Below, piece by piece: positions 1 to 10,830 of a stretch of 64,000 bases of DNA. The number at the start of each line of letters is the position of its first letter. Position 1 is the stretch's first letter. Below the pieces are notes generated by a model that was given only the letters and a program-made list of their open reading frames with translations, was not told where the DNA came from and searched no databases. A program made the translations under genes and the position numbers. This DNA comes from Thamnaconus septentrionalis (taxonomy: Eukaryota > Chordata > Actinopteri > Tetraodontiformes > Monacanthidae): positions 15,402,361 through 15,466,360 of the forward strand of contig CM020501.1 in NCBI GenBank assembly GCA_009823395.1, written 5' to 3'.

Positions 1-462
1 GAATGACCTGAATATCTGTTGGACCCCAAGCTCATTCGCCGTCACTTGTTTTATATTCACAGAGATGTATGATGCTTTGTGCTATTATCCCACACAAACT
101 ACGGGGGAATATGAAGATAACAACATGGGTTTATATTTACAGTCATACAGAAGCTACTCGGATGGGGGGAGGACTGGAGGTTGGGTGCATATAACAGAAG
201 AAGTGAAGTGATATGCAAATTTTGCCTTTCATTTACCCTGACTTTAATATGAAAATGAGCGGGGGAACGGAATACTGTATTCTGACACAACATGAGCTCT
301 GAGGGGGGAAAAAAGAGAGAGATAGAAATAAAATAAAGCGCAACTCCTCAAGGGAATCAGGACCCAGTTGTCTTTCAGTGTGTAAAAGTTTGAGTTTAGC
401 AGATTACAAAAAAAGAAGGAAACACAGAGGCAGGAAGTATAACTTGAGGAAGTAGGGCTTAC
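1..462 (-). other. axin2: axin2 intron 4 (partial, runs off the window)
   Basis: This is the donor-side part of the intron after exon 4; the donor GTAAG occupies 458-462. The rest of the gene continues to the left of base 1. I see no repeat or exon-like frame in this stretch. Confidence 0.8.
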
Positions 463-565
463 AGGAAAGTGGGGTAGCGTTATCTGGCCATTGATCCTGA
501 CACTGCGATGCATCTCTCGCTGGAGCTGCTTCTTCGTGCCCAGTTTGTACGGAGGGATTCCATCT
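463..565 (-). CDS. axin2: axin2 coding exon 4 (partial gene; residues 328-362)
   Basis: Internal exon of Axin2, the Wnt-induced scaffold of the cytoplasmic beta-catenin destruction complex. It carries 34 whole codons beginning DGIPPYKLGTKKQLQREMHR and ending in LPHFP, which closely match the vertebrate Axin2 linker between the RGS domain and the GSK3-binding region. The acceptor (TTTTGCAG, just right of 565) and donor (GTAAG, 458-462) are both consensus. The first base A completes the Val codon split from the upstream exon (GT+A), and the exon ends in phase 0. The next exons, for GSK3 binding, beta-catenin binding and the C-terminal DIX domain, lie beyond base 1 and are not in this window. 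The identification rests on near-identity to known Axin2 proteins and on correct splice phase. I see no frameshift or stop. Confidence 0.95.
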
Positions 566-3240
566 CTGCAAAAGACAAGGGTATCACACATTTATATTTC
601 ATGATTTAAAACCAGCAAGCCATCTTGTGCATTGTGCGTTGATCTCTCAACTGTGCTACTTGTACAAATCACACAAACCCTCAGCTGTCACTGCAGTGCA
701 CCAATGCCCTCTGGGAGGTTCGCCGCTCAAGTGACCAACACAACACTGGCCAGAAACCACCCACTAAGCATGTTATGGCCTTGCCAAAAAGGCCCAGAAG
801 CCCTTAAAGCCAAGGCAACAAAAACACACATAACAAAAACACGCCAGGACAATGGAGGAGATATGCTAAACATCCCATTGAGGACTTCAAAAGAAGAGCC
901 CCGCTGATAAGATTACATCAGTCCTTGTCAACTCTGGCGTGGCTGTATAGACGGCAAAAAAGAAGCGACGCTGACCCCAGTTTAAAGTAGAAGGCTACAC
1001 AGTCTAGCGTGAAGCTAGCTGAGGCCGCTAGCAGCTTGGTTCTCGCCTAGTCGCGCTGATAAATTAATACAAACATAAAGGAAGCAGACCGGAATACCAG
1101 CAGTCTCTGGACAATTCAGCATTTATTCTGAGAATCTTATTCTCCGTTTTTCACCCGGCGTCTGCCCGCTTTTCCAGTCAGCTGCCACTTAAGCAGGGCC
1201 AATTATCTTGGCCGTTTTGGCTGCTCAGAAGTGTCTGACCTAGCCCAAACGCTACTTTTTCTGCTGCCTCTTTGAAATCTCACACTCATGCACATATGCA
1301 CCCGCTGCCATCTTCGTTTGGCAAGCGCTGTGCTGTGAGCCTCTGATCTTAGCAACATCAAAAGGCTGGTTTGTAAGATAAGGTAATGTTTGAAGTTGGT
1401 GCAGCAGCATTCCCCAGCGTCCAAGTAAATCCATAAATAAGATATAAGCAAAAAGAGAAAAAAAATCCCCCCCACCCCTTCATTCAGCACCCCCCATTCC
1501 CAAATCCTCTTCTTCTTGTTCTTTATCTGGGAAATGAGATTCAAATTTGCAATGAGCCTTTTAACCACAGTAATAAAAAAGGCCACACTAATGAAATTGT
1601 TCCCTCCAATGAAGGAAGTGAAGATTTTTTTTTTTTAAATCAGTCAGCGCAAGAGGCAAGAACAGGAAGGTCTAATTTACAGACCTTGGTAGCGGCCCCA
1701 GAGTTCTGATTTTGACAATGCATATGCCTAAAACAAGCCCCAGTCATTTAGCCGAGTCAAAAAAATTGGAGACAAACTACGACCAACATCAATGATTCAC
1801 AAACATGCGCCCTTTGGCACATCAAGCCATCATCCCTCAAGGCTCAGGAAGGAAGGAACACAGGAAACTATTCAAAAGTAAAAGAAAAAACAAAAAAAAA
1901 CAACTCAACAATCCAAAAGAACTCTGGTGCTAACGAGCACCCCAAAAAGTCAACAAGCAACACGCCGTCCCCGACACAAAGCTTGCCAACTTTTTTTTTT
2001 TTTTTTTTTAAACCAGTCTGAGTTTTTATCATTCCAAACCGTGTCCTCCTCCCGACCGGATCACGTGACGGCTGCATGCTTTGTCCAGGTTGAGGAAGGG
2101 AAAACAGCCGTGGGTTCTTTCATGGTTTCATGGGCCCTTACTTTATGGGGATCTCCTATTCAGTTGTGCAAGTCATTTTCAAAGCAGCCAGCCACCCTCT
2201 TATCCCCCTAAGCTCCCCTCACCTAACAATAGGCTGAAAGCGATTCAGTTAAGCCCTTTATACTCCATGCACTTTATTTTCTCACTCCCGTGCACTCGGA
2301 GCCTATCCATTCCTACCAATGGCCACGAGGAGCCGACGGGGAGACGCAGTGGAAGGTTTTGGTGGGTGGAGGTGTGTGTGTGTTTTTTCTTGGAGTTAGG
2401 GGGGTGGTGGTGCCCTAGTCTGGCCAGAGGGAGTTCCTCATGCCGCGTCCCAAGGTCTAGAAATGAGTAACCCTTGTGAAAGCCTCACAGACACATGATC
2501 CCAGCACGCCACAGAGGCCAGTGGCAGGAAACCGACCCACCATGTGAGTAAGCTTCCTTTCATTTGGTGCCAACATTTTTCAATGAGTTTGTCTTGAGGC
2601 CCGAATGGCCATTTCCCTCCCCCTCTCCGCCAGCTCTTCAAAGGGAAAGAGCGATTAGATAATATGAAAAAAACAAGTCTGTTGTGGCAGAAGGGTGGGT
2701 GGGATGGATACATTTCAACTTTGAGGAAAATGAGGCAACGCCTCCACCCACATCAAGACGCTCTCATTTTTTCTCTCTCTCTCCCCCGTCTCTACAGCCT
2801 GTAACACATCAGAATAAACTTCAAAAGGTCTTCAGACATAATGACTTTCCCAGAGTAATCTCCCCGAAGGCCACAATAACAACTACACATTAATGGAGTT
2901 ACCTGGAGTCAATCATAAAGGATAATTAAAACGCATTACAGGCCATTATTTTGCAACACAGCCATCCCGTCAGCCCAGAGAAATGCTGAGCATGTTAAAC
3001 CACAAGACCAAATATTTTTTCCTTCCTCACACCCGGCTGCTTTTGTCAGGATTGCCCAACTCTGGTTCAGGCACGTTTTTTGATGATACGCAGCCATAAA
3101 ATCCACAGACGCTGAGCCAAGGTCAGCCGACTGGAAAAGGAGCCTTTCCAAGATGCTGAATCACACCCAGAGGAAGCCGCTGTGAGTGGAAGCCAACAAG
3201 AAATCCTTTGATTTAGAGTGATCAACGTTGAAACACTTAC
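566..3240 (-). other. axin2: axin2 intron 3
   Basis: Intron of about 2.7 kb with consensus GTAAGT (3235-3240) and TTTTGCAG ends. It holds a few homopolymer runs (A/T at 1625-1637, T at 1991-2009) and C/T-rich patches. No transposon or exon was recognised. A small (GT)n-like stretch lies near 2371-2384. Confidence 0.85.
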
Positions 3241-3381
3241 ACACTACTGTCGGTCATGGACATGGAGTCATCCGTCGTGGCATCACTGGAGATCTCACTG
3301 TCATTGGCACTGGTGGCAGGTGCAAAAATGTAGCCAGAGTTGACAAAGTACGGGCTGGAGGGGTCTCCACGTCTATGGGAC
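3241..3381 (-). CDS. axin2: axin2 coding exon 3 (residues 281-328)
   Basis: Internal exon of Axin2, 141 bp: one base completing Arg281, 46 full codons, then two bases of Val328. It encodes the conserved stretch [19 protein letters not shown] followed by a Thr/Asp/Ser run ending MSMTDSS. This matches the vertebrate Axin2 segment after the RGS domain, a Ser/Thr/Asp-rich linker rather than a folded domain. The acceptor CTCTGCAG lies at 3382-3389 and the donor GTAAGT at 3235-3240. The phase-2 junctions on both sides fit the neighbouring exons exactly. The variable part ([14 protein letters not shown]) differs from mammals, as expected for a disordered region. Confidence is high. Confidence 0.95.
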
Positions 3382-5905
3382 CTGCAGAGTGGCCAGGGAA
3401 ACATTTGCAACATGTTAATGTGAGGACAGGTGTTAGTGTGACAGTCAATAGTGAAGAGTTTTTTGTTCATTGTTTGTTTTAAATCATATTTAAAAAGACA
3501 AACATAACAGCTGTGAGTTGGTCTATGTCTTATTCATGGCAAGATTCCAGACATAAAGGTCACTATTGTGCCACTTTGGGATTCAAAATAGAGATCCAGG
3601 TTCCTTCCCCCTGGCTCTCACAGTATTCGCGTGTTGCCTGTTGTGTGAGTTGTGATATTAATTATCTCTGCCATCTCCCCACCTGCATGTTTGACCACGG
3701 CCTGTATGTCCTACTGCAGTATTCTACTCTGACACTCCACTTTTTCCTTGGGAGTGTTTTTAGTTTGTTGCCATGCACTTCCAATTTGATCTCTCCCTTT
3801 CTTTCTCCAACCCCCCACCCTCCAACCCCCCCTACCCAACTCTCCTGCTTTGCTTTCTTAAGTCTCTCTCTGTCTTTCTACTCTCTCCTGCTGTGCTGCA
3901 TTCCTTTTTCAGTGGAGAAGGGGGGTGAACAAGGAAGAGGGAGGGGAAAAAAGAGGAAGGGGGAACTTGAGCTCCAGAGAAGGGAGGGTGAGGGAAAAGG
4001 GGGAAGGAGGGCCCCTTCCTTTATGAGAATGCCTTCTGCTGGGAGTGCTGAGAGGAGAACCCCAGCATGACTAAAGCCGTAGGCCCCAAGCACAAACCTG
4101 ACCTTTGGAAGGTCCGCGCAAAGAGTCAGGTATTTAGCACAGCTGGGCTCTGTGCACCCCCCTCTTTCTCCATCTCTTTTCTTTCTTTCATGATCACCCC
4201 CTTCCTGTCTTTCCCCCTTCCCCTCCTCTTGTCTCTCCCCATCTTTTTTCTTCCAAAGCATGCTTAGTCTTTGTTGGACAGTTAAAAAAAAAAAAAAAAA
4301 AAACTCCAAAAGGGACTGATTAAAGTGCTGGATAGCAACGAAAGAGGCAGAGAAAAAGTGAGACACACAATCTGAGGCAAAGCAGGATCAGCGGTTTGAA
4401 GCTGCGGAAATGAGATGGGGATGTTTTGTTGTGTTTTTTTTCTGTCACTTTGGAAGTGAGCACAGAAGGTTCTTCAAAAAAGGAGAGGAAAAAAAGAATC
4501 TGCGCAGCGGCAAAATTAGTTCCACATGTTTGAGATGGAAATTGGTTGACCTAAAGAGATGGCGAGGGGCAGGGGGAAAGTAGGGGAGAGAGGGAGAGAG
4601 GGGATGACGGAGGGGGAGGAAGAGAGGGCTCTCTCTCCCTCCCACTATTCTTTGAAAAGAAAAACAAGAATGCAGGGGATCACACCAGGAAACCAGGAGA
4701 TGCCTGCATGTGGACAAACTCTGCGCCTATTGGTCTCGTTCTCAACATGGCCACCTTCAAGCGAATAAGTGATAACAATCAGCCCACAAGGTGGATACAT
4801 TCCTTAAAAGTGCATTTTGGCCATGTGTGAGCAGTTCATATTCTAAGACAACAAATAAATAAGATGCGGCAGAAAATGACAAGTCATTCTTTGAATTGAT
4901 GTCTAGTTTACTCATAAGGCAAAGTATGGATTATCTATGAAAAAAATAATTGCACAGTTCTGACCAAACAAGAGTATCAGGAGACTGTGAATCCGCTCAG
5001 CAAAAATTGCATCCAGATGTGAGTCAAAGAAGTTTAGTGGGGGGAGAAGAAAAAAAAAAAAAACTTCTGAAGTGCCCTTTGATGCAGCCTCATGCATAAA
5101 ATCTAGTTTTTGAAAATGTTCCTGGCTTGAAAGATTTTCAGCTGTTGGACAATGTGTGGGACGAGCTCTCAGATAAAATCCCAAATGCTTTCCACAAACA
5201 GTTTCGCTTTCATCTCTGACCAAGAGAATAATATCTCTGCTTGGCATACGCCTGACAAGTTCTTTTAACTCTGTATTAGCATTTCTTTGGTTTAGGGCTG
5301 CTTTGTGACAGAATACAGTGACTGCGTGACTTGGGTGGGTGGCTGGGAGAAAAACACACACACACAAGCACACACAGAAAAGAAAATCAAGCACAACTTT
5401 ACAATATCTGCGCAGCGTTTAATGTCACTGAAACAGTCATGAGGCTCGGTGTCTGAAAATGTGTGCCTGAACCAGAGGAAGGGTTTCAAAGCACAGGAAA
5501 CTTGAGCAAGCCAGCAGAGGGCTGCCTGCGAGACACCATTTACTTAAAAGGAAGGTTCAGATCCATTGATGTTTTGCACCCACCCGCCCCTCCAGCCCCT
5601 CCAACCCCCTTGACTAACTGCAAGGCAGGAGGGCACAAATATACAGGCATGTTCCTCGCAAAAGAAAGCCTTTGATCAAGTGCCTTTATCTTTCTCAGCG
5701 TTTGTGAAAAGGAAGAAAAATAATTAAATAAGAGAGCCACTCCACGAGCCGCGGTTTAACTAATGAAGTTATGCTGATCACAAGGAAGGAAGGAAGGTGA
5801 GAAATGTCTCACACGTCCACCAGCGCGGACATGCACGCGCGCACGAACGAACGCTGTCCAGGTGAGCGCCCCCTCCTGCCCCTCAAACCAAACACTTGTT
5901 CTTAC
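3382..5905 (-). other. axin2: axin2 intron 2
   Basis: Intron of about 2.5 kb between the RGS-coding exon and exon 3. It has G/A-rich and C/T-rich strings at 3780-4020 and 4560-4650, an A-run at 4284-4302, an A-run at 5049-5063, and a short (CA)n at 5354-5378. No repeat family or hidden exon was recognised. Confidence 0.85.
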
Positions 5906-6747
5906 CTGCAGCTGTTCTCCAGCACGTCGGCCGCCGATCGGATGGCGGCGGTAGCCCTCAGGGACTTGGCCGTCAGTCCCACCACGGAGCCCAGCGCCTT
6001 CGCCTTCAGGTCGGCACAGCTCCACTCCTCCTCCTCCATGAGGGGAGGAAGGTATCCGCACATGAGTTTGAGGCTGCCGAGCGCGCCGTGGCTCATGTAC
6101 GCCGCGTTCTCGCAGCCGGCGCGCACATAGTCGAGGTATATGTCAGAGGTGAGGAACATCTGGTACGCGTTCTCCTCCATGTTCGACTGGATCTCCGTCT
6201 GCGCCTGGTCGAACATGGCCGAGTCTATCTGCTGCTTCTTGATACTATCCCGTATGAAGGTCTTGGTAGCGGGCTTAAGCTGCTTGGCGACGATGCTGTT
6301 GTTCTCGACGTACCGCTTGAAGATCACTTTGGCCACTCGCAAAGTTTTGGTATCCTTCAAGTCCATCTGGCGGAAGCCGTTGCAGGCGAACCAAAAGTCC
6401 AGCGTGTCCACGCAGTTCTCCCGCTCCAGAAAGGTCCTGAAGAGGTGGGCGCCGTCCTGGTCGCCCAGGAGAAAATGCAGGGACTTGGTCCACCGGACGA
6501 GAGGCGAGTCCGGCGACGCGCTGCCCTCCGGTTCCCCGAGTCCATCCTCGTTCCTACGCGGCGTGGAGCCGGGAGGCGCTGCTGCTGCGGCGGCGGCGGC
6601 GGACTCTTTAACCTTGCTTTGGGCTCTCATTTTGGCAGATCTGATGGCGCTGTAGCATGACGCCTCACCCTCCTCCCCCGGCACCGGAGGACGAGGAGCA
6701 TCTTCTCGGAAGCTGCTGCTGATGTGCTCCGTAAGCGCCCTGCTCAT
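5906..6747 (-). CDS. axin2: axin2 first coding exon: N-terminus and RGS domain (residues 1-280)
   Basis: Axin2 (conductin) scaffolds APC, GSK3, CK1 and beta-catenin in the cytoplasm and is a negative-feedback inhibitor of Wnt signalling. I chose the ATG at 6747-6745: it has G at -3, an in-frame TAG lies upstream at 6823-6825, and no other ATG occurs in the exon's 5' UTR. Residues 13-28 (SFREDAPRPPVPGEEG) form the Axin tankyrase-binding motif. Residues 50-57 are eight alanines. Residues 66-86 (NEDGLGEPEG, SPDSPLVRW) are the conserved lead-in. Residues about 88-211 are the RGS domain that binds APC SAMP repeats, with FLERENCVDTLDFWFACNGF and MEENAYQMFLTSDIYLDYV clearly recognisable. Residues 212-280 are a partly conserved tail (LKLMCGYLPPL, EEEEW). 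Residues 30-57 differ from mammals. The exon ends AG before GTAAG (5901-5905), phase 2, and joins G at 3381 to make Arg281. Confidence 0.97.
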
Positions 6748-6860
6748 GGCTCCAGCTCCGCTCGCCGTGTGAGAGTGCCGTCGTGCCTCCGCTGAAGCTC
6801 CAGCCTTAATCCTCCTCACTCTCTAAAAGCAGCGGGGGAGCTTCTCAGCTCCTCTTCACT
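6748..6860 (-). other. axin2: axin2 5' UTR part of exon 2
   Basis: This is the non-coding leader between a good acceptor (polypyrimidine stretch then TTTCAG, rightmost bases 6861-6866) and the start ATG at 6747. It contains no upstream ATG, and an in-frame TAG (6823-6825) closes the frame before the start. In mammals AXIN2 likewise has a non-coding exon 1 spliced to the first coding exon close to the ATG. The acceptor position is inferred from sequence alone. Confidence 0.7.
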
Positions 6861-8411
6861 CTGAAACACAAAGTATTGATCTAATCAAAGCCAGATCCTG
6901 CTGAACTTCAAAGAAGGACATCAAGTAAACAGTCCCTTTCAAATAAAAAGAAAAGAAAGAAAAGCTCGCCGGGTTCACAGAGAAGAGAAATATGAAAGGT
7001 TTCCTGCGCTCCATTTATCTATTTATAATCTAAATGAGAGATCAACTGCAGCCTACATTCTCGGCGCGCATTGATCTGTCACATCAAAACGGCTTTTTTT
7101 TTTTTTTTTTACAAGAATAATCATCTCGCAGCACTGCCGCGCCACTCACCGAAAACCATATTCTCATAACTGTGGCTTACACGTGTTTTCCTAACGAGCC
7201 CGTGTCACAGGCTTCAACTCCAATTAATTCCCAATCTGTTTCGGGAGGAGGACCGTACCCTCTACTACATCACGTACACAAGCGAACATGTCTTTCCCTT
7301 ACTTGTCCTCGCCGTCTATAGAAACATCCAAATAAACAAAAATACTCCGCCACAATGACCCGAAAACGGTGTAATATAAGAAGGCTAAAAAGCCCCGCGG
7401 GAGGAAGGCGAAGCCACTCGCTCATGCGTAAATGGTGAGCGATCAATCGACTCTAATCTGAGCCCAAGTCTGCTATTAACACACACACACACACACACAC
7501 AGAGCGAGAGGTGGGGGAGCCGGAGAACGTGTCTGAACTAGCGAGGTTGTGATTTGAAGACTTGCGAAAGGCACTATGTGACTATCTGCTCTTATTAAAA
7601 AAAAAAAAAAAACACATCAGAACAACAAAACCCAAAACGTACGAAACATACCATCGCAAACTCAGCTCCAACCGATGTTGTTTCCCCTCGTTTTTTTTTT
7701 CTCTCAAAGCCCCCCAAAAGTTGCGCAATTACTCCATGTACAGCAGAGTGTGATAAGAGTCCAGAAAACTCTCGGAGCAGCGGTAATCCAGCAGATGGGA
7801 AGGCGACTGCGGACTCTTCTTCCAGTGGAGCACCGTCGCCGTGCCACATGTGTCCTAGCTCCCTCCGAGAAAACCACAACACAGCAACAGCGAGCGCCGT
7901 AGTTTGCAGCACTCCGTCCCATTCAACGACTGACCTCAGAGAAGGCAGCCTCGCTCCCTATGTAGATCAGTCAGGGTGTCAAAGTCGAGAAGGTAAGAAA
8001 AAAGAAAAAAGGAGGAGCTGGAACGACGACGGCGAGCAGCAGCAGCAGGAGGAGGAGGAAGAAGAGAAGGGGACTCTGATTGAAGAATACGTCCCACTTT
8101 TCTCCCCCTCCTCCCGTTCCCTCCCTCCTTCCTCCTTTTGCAAGAAAGACGCACCGCCCGACAAATATTCTGTTTTTTTTTTAATCTGGGCTATAATACA
8201 TACACATGGTCGCACACGCACTCACCCGCGCGCGCGCACGTAAGCTTCTTATCTATCTCACCGTATTTTTTCCCTCCTCTCTCTTCTTCTTCTCTCCTCT
8301 CGCCCACAAACAAGAAACACAGCCCGCATTTCTCAACTTCAAAGCCTCGGCAGCAGCACATCAAAGCGGCCAAAAGAGGGGGCCTGTGGAACAGCTTTTG
8401 CTACAACTTAC
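6861..8411 (-). other. axin2: probable axin2 intron 1 (right boundary tentative)
   Basis: This is the non-coding stretch upstream of the first coding exon. The left end is the acceptor TTTCAG. The right end is tentatively the donor GTAAGT at 8406-8411. Other possible donors on this strand are GTGAGT near 8218-8223 and GTGAG near 7145-7150. It contains two TCF/LEF core motifs next to the exon (6884-6890, 6907-6913), two near the putative donor (8338-8344, 8360-8366), a T-run at 7091-7110 and a (CA)n at 7480-7500. Confidence 0.4.
7480..7500. repeat. (CA)n microsatellite
   Basis: Perfect CA dinucleotide run of about 21 bp within the putative axin2 intron 1. Confidence 0.95.
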
Positions 8412-8830
8412 CATCCGTGTAACCGAGTAGCCTCCCTCTCCTTTAGCTTTTTGCTCTTTTTAAAAAAACAAAACAAAAAACAGGCAAAGTAAAGTAGTGC
8501 TCCAACAACAGGCTTGTTTGTGTATGTGTGTGTGTCCGTCCTGCAAATGTCCTGTCCCAACGGGGAAGCTTCTCCTTTGCATGTGTTGTGGTGGTGGATA
8601 TATTTTAAACGCAGCAGCCGTCCTGAATAAAAGAAAAAAGACTCGTCTCTTCCGTCTCTCTCTCCTTCCTCCTCAACAGCACCACCGACTTCCCTACCCA
8701 GGTAATGTTTCAAGAAGTCAGGGCAGGCGGTAGAATTCCTCGGGCTGTTTCTGAAGCAACTGGGCTCAAGGTTTAACTGCGGACTTCAAAGAGAGGCACC
8801 GCTGGCCTGGTCCCGGAAGATACATAAAGA
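8412..8830 (-). other. axin2: candidate axin2 non-coding exon 1 and proximal promoter
   Basis: On the minus strand the text ...ACGGATG|GTAAGT at 8412/8411 is an ideal donor that could end a non-coding first exon. Upstream lie a TCF/LEF core motif (8785-8791) and a short CpG-dense segment (8838-8868). The transcription start cannot be read from sequence, and the exon length is unknown. Vertebrate AXIN2 genes begin with a non-coding exon close to the coding start, which makes this distance plausible. Confidence 0.3.
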
Positions 8831-8837
8831 CACGCAG

Positions 8838-9120
8838 GCGGCGTCTCATCCGCGCGCCGCGCGCTGGAATGAAAGCAAACCGAATCAAATTTGTTTAAAA
8901 AGAGACTGAGGCACAGAATAGGGCGGTCTCGTGCCAGATCGTGTGCTTGGCTGCTGCCCCGCGCGCAAAAGCCGGCGCCATTAGCGGCGTCGTAACGCGT
9001 AGTAAACTTTTCGAGGCGACCGGAGGACTCCCATGTTTATGCCAGGACCTTATCAAAGACAGGCGATCTGGAGCCAACTCCCCCGAGGCTCCAGCGCGTC
9101 AGAAGTAAGTGATCCGCCGC
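8838..9120. promoter_or_regulatory. CpG-rich segment upstream of axin2
   Basis: This stretch is unusually rich in CG dinucleotides (CGCGCGCCGCGCGC near 8851-8864, CGTCGTAACGCG near 8988-9000) against a CpG-poor background. It also carries a TCF/LEF core at 9052-9058. It fits an unmethylated promoter-proximal island for axin2, but no TATA box or start site can be assigned. Confidence 0.4.
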
Positions 9121-9539
9121 GCCAATAGCATTATTCTTACAGTCCGTCTGTTACTACAGCGAGTTTCAACAGACAGACACACAAAAAGCAAACGAAAGCG
9201 ATACTTTTATTGCCTCTGGCTCGTTTTTCCAAGTGGCCGGGGAGGGTCGAGCGCGTTCACCGAGCTGAGAGGATGTCATTGTGGAACGGCTCGGAATGCA
9301 TATATATATATTTTTTTTATATATACAGATAATCGATTTCTAGCGCAACACACACCGGTCTGAAAGGAAATGAGAGAATTTCGTTATTTTTGTGTTCCCT
9401 GTAATATTGCCGTTTAACAATAAAGTTTATAGAGGAAACGTCCAGGAGGAACTGTCTGTTTTTATTAATAATAATAAAAATCTATTACGACTTTAATGTG
9501 TACACTTCCGGTTATATCTCTGATTTGCTAATCCTATAG

Positions 9540-9970
9540 AGTATAACTGTCAAATGATTTCCATATTAGTCAGAGGCTTTTTTGGCTACAAAGATGTCAG
9601 CTGAAACACACTTTGCCAGTTCCACATCGAGGGAAAATGGCACAGCATGACATTTTGATTGAAATTGGACAGAGCAAAGGCAAAGAGCCGTTCTCTAGTC
9701 TTTTAATTCACATGACTCTCCTAATGTCATTGTGACAGAATCTTAAAGAGTGGGTTAGACAGTGATCCAATCACGTGGTACTTCAAAGCCTATATTGTCC
9801 CTTTGATGTTGAGAATCAACTTTAAACGAGAATATAATTATATAAGTCAGGCGATCCAAATTCACAAAACTCCCATAATGGCACAGGACAAGGAAACTAA
9901 TGAAATTCAACTTCTCCGAGGTCCCCGAGTGGTGATTAATTCATGTTGAGCTGTGCATAGATAAATAAGC
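9540..9970. promoter_or_regulatory. candidate distal enhancer with paired TCF/LEF motifs
   Basis: This block is free of simple repeats and balanced in composition. It includes TCF/LEF cores at 9587-9593, 9782-9788 and 9801-9807, the last two 12 bp apart and inverted. E-box-like and homeodomain-like AT cores (TAATTA types) lie nearby. It is about 2.8-3.2 kb upstream of the axin2 start codon. Enhancer function is inferred from motif content only. Confidence 0.3.
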
Positions 9971-10629
9971 CGGCGGTGTCTCGTGCGAATTTGCCATTTT
10001 GTCAGTGTCTCCGTCAGTTCAACCAAATGTTTTTTTTAGCAATGGAGTGTAGAATAACCTCAACCAGCCAGCACCATGCAGTCAACATGTATAGGCACTC
10101 AGTATGTTTGCATGACATAAGAAAAACATTTTTTTTTTAGTGTTTGTCAGTCAAAAATGTGACCAAATTTGTCATGAGAGTCAGACATAAACAGACCAAT
10201 TGTCTGCCTGTCTAGTGTTATAAGACACATGTCTAGCCTAGTCAAGCTGTTTGGTTTTGAAAAGTTCCACTTGCCAAACTTTGCATAAAACATTGTGGCA
10301 CAGCAGCAGACAGTAGAGACTCTCCTGTCTGCCTGTGTCTATCGGTCCGTCTGTCTGTCTCGCCTGTTTGTCACAGCTGGTATCTGCATATTGTGTGTGT
10401 GTGACAGCATAAATATGAAGTCTTTATTCATAGCCACTTTCAGTACCATAAGGATCTGTAAAACAAACATTGCTGGCACAAATCCCAACAATCCTTCACC
10501 CAAAATTCACCCAATGCGTCCAACCCTTCCACAAAGGAAGTGCCAACTGTCTGTGAAATGAAACACTAAATTAGAAATGAAAGGGGGGGGAAAGGGGGTC
10601 AGCAGCATTGGCACTGTGATGTTCAAGGA

Positions 10630-10830
10630 GCGCTCTGCTGATCAGCGAGGCCCAAATTAAAGCTGCGCCGTTATCATCTGCACACTGGCTTCTTTAATGC
10701 CCGCCATAAAAGGAGCATTGAGATATAAAGGGGCTATAAAATGTAATTTTTGAAGCGCAGGACAATCTTAAAAGTGGGATATTCACATTTGGGATAAGAT
10801 GTTATCTTCACTTAAATTAATTTGGGCTGC
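10630..10830. promoter_or_regulatory. candidate conserved non-coding element
   Basis: Non-repetitive block with closely packed motifs: CCAAATTAAAG, GTTATCATCTGC, CCGCCATAAAAG and GGGCTATAAAATG. CCATAAA-type cores are typical of caudal/posterior Hox binding. Only cross-species alignment can show whether it is conserved. Confidence 0.2.

Larger units (their letters stand above)
6884..9807. promoter_or_regulatory. cluster of TCF/LEF core motifs at the axin2 5' end
   Basis: At least nine matches to the TCF/LEF core WWCAAAG (or its complement CTTTGWW) were found by eye: 6884-6890, 6907-6913, 8338-8344, 8360-8366, 8785-8791, 9052-9058, 9587-9593, 9782-9788 and 9801-9807 (the last on the opposite strand). 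Equal base frequencies would give about 1.4 in this length. Mammalian Axin2 is directly induced by beta-catenin/TCF through such sites in its promoter and first intron, so this is the expected feedback control. Individual site function is inferred. Confidence 0.6.

Noticed and set aside
6748..6819. N-terminal extension of Axin2 by 24 residues
   Set aside because: The frame opens with GTG, not ATG, and an in-frame TAG lies just upstream. The ATG at 6747 has good context and matches the Axin2 N-terminal pattern.
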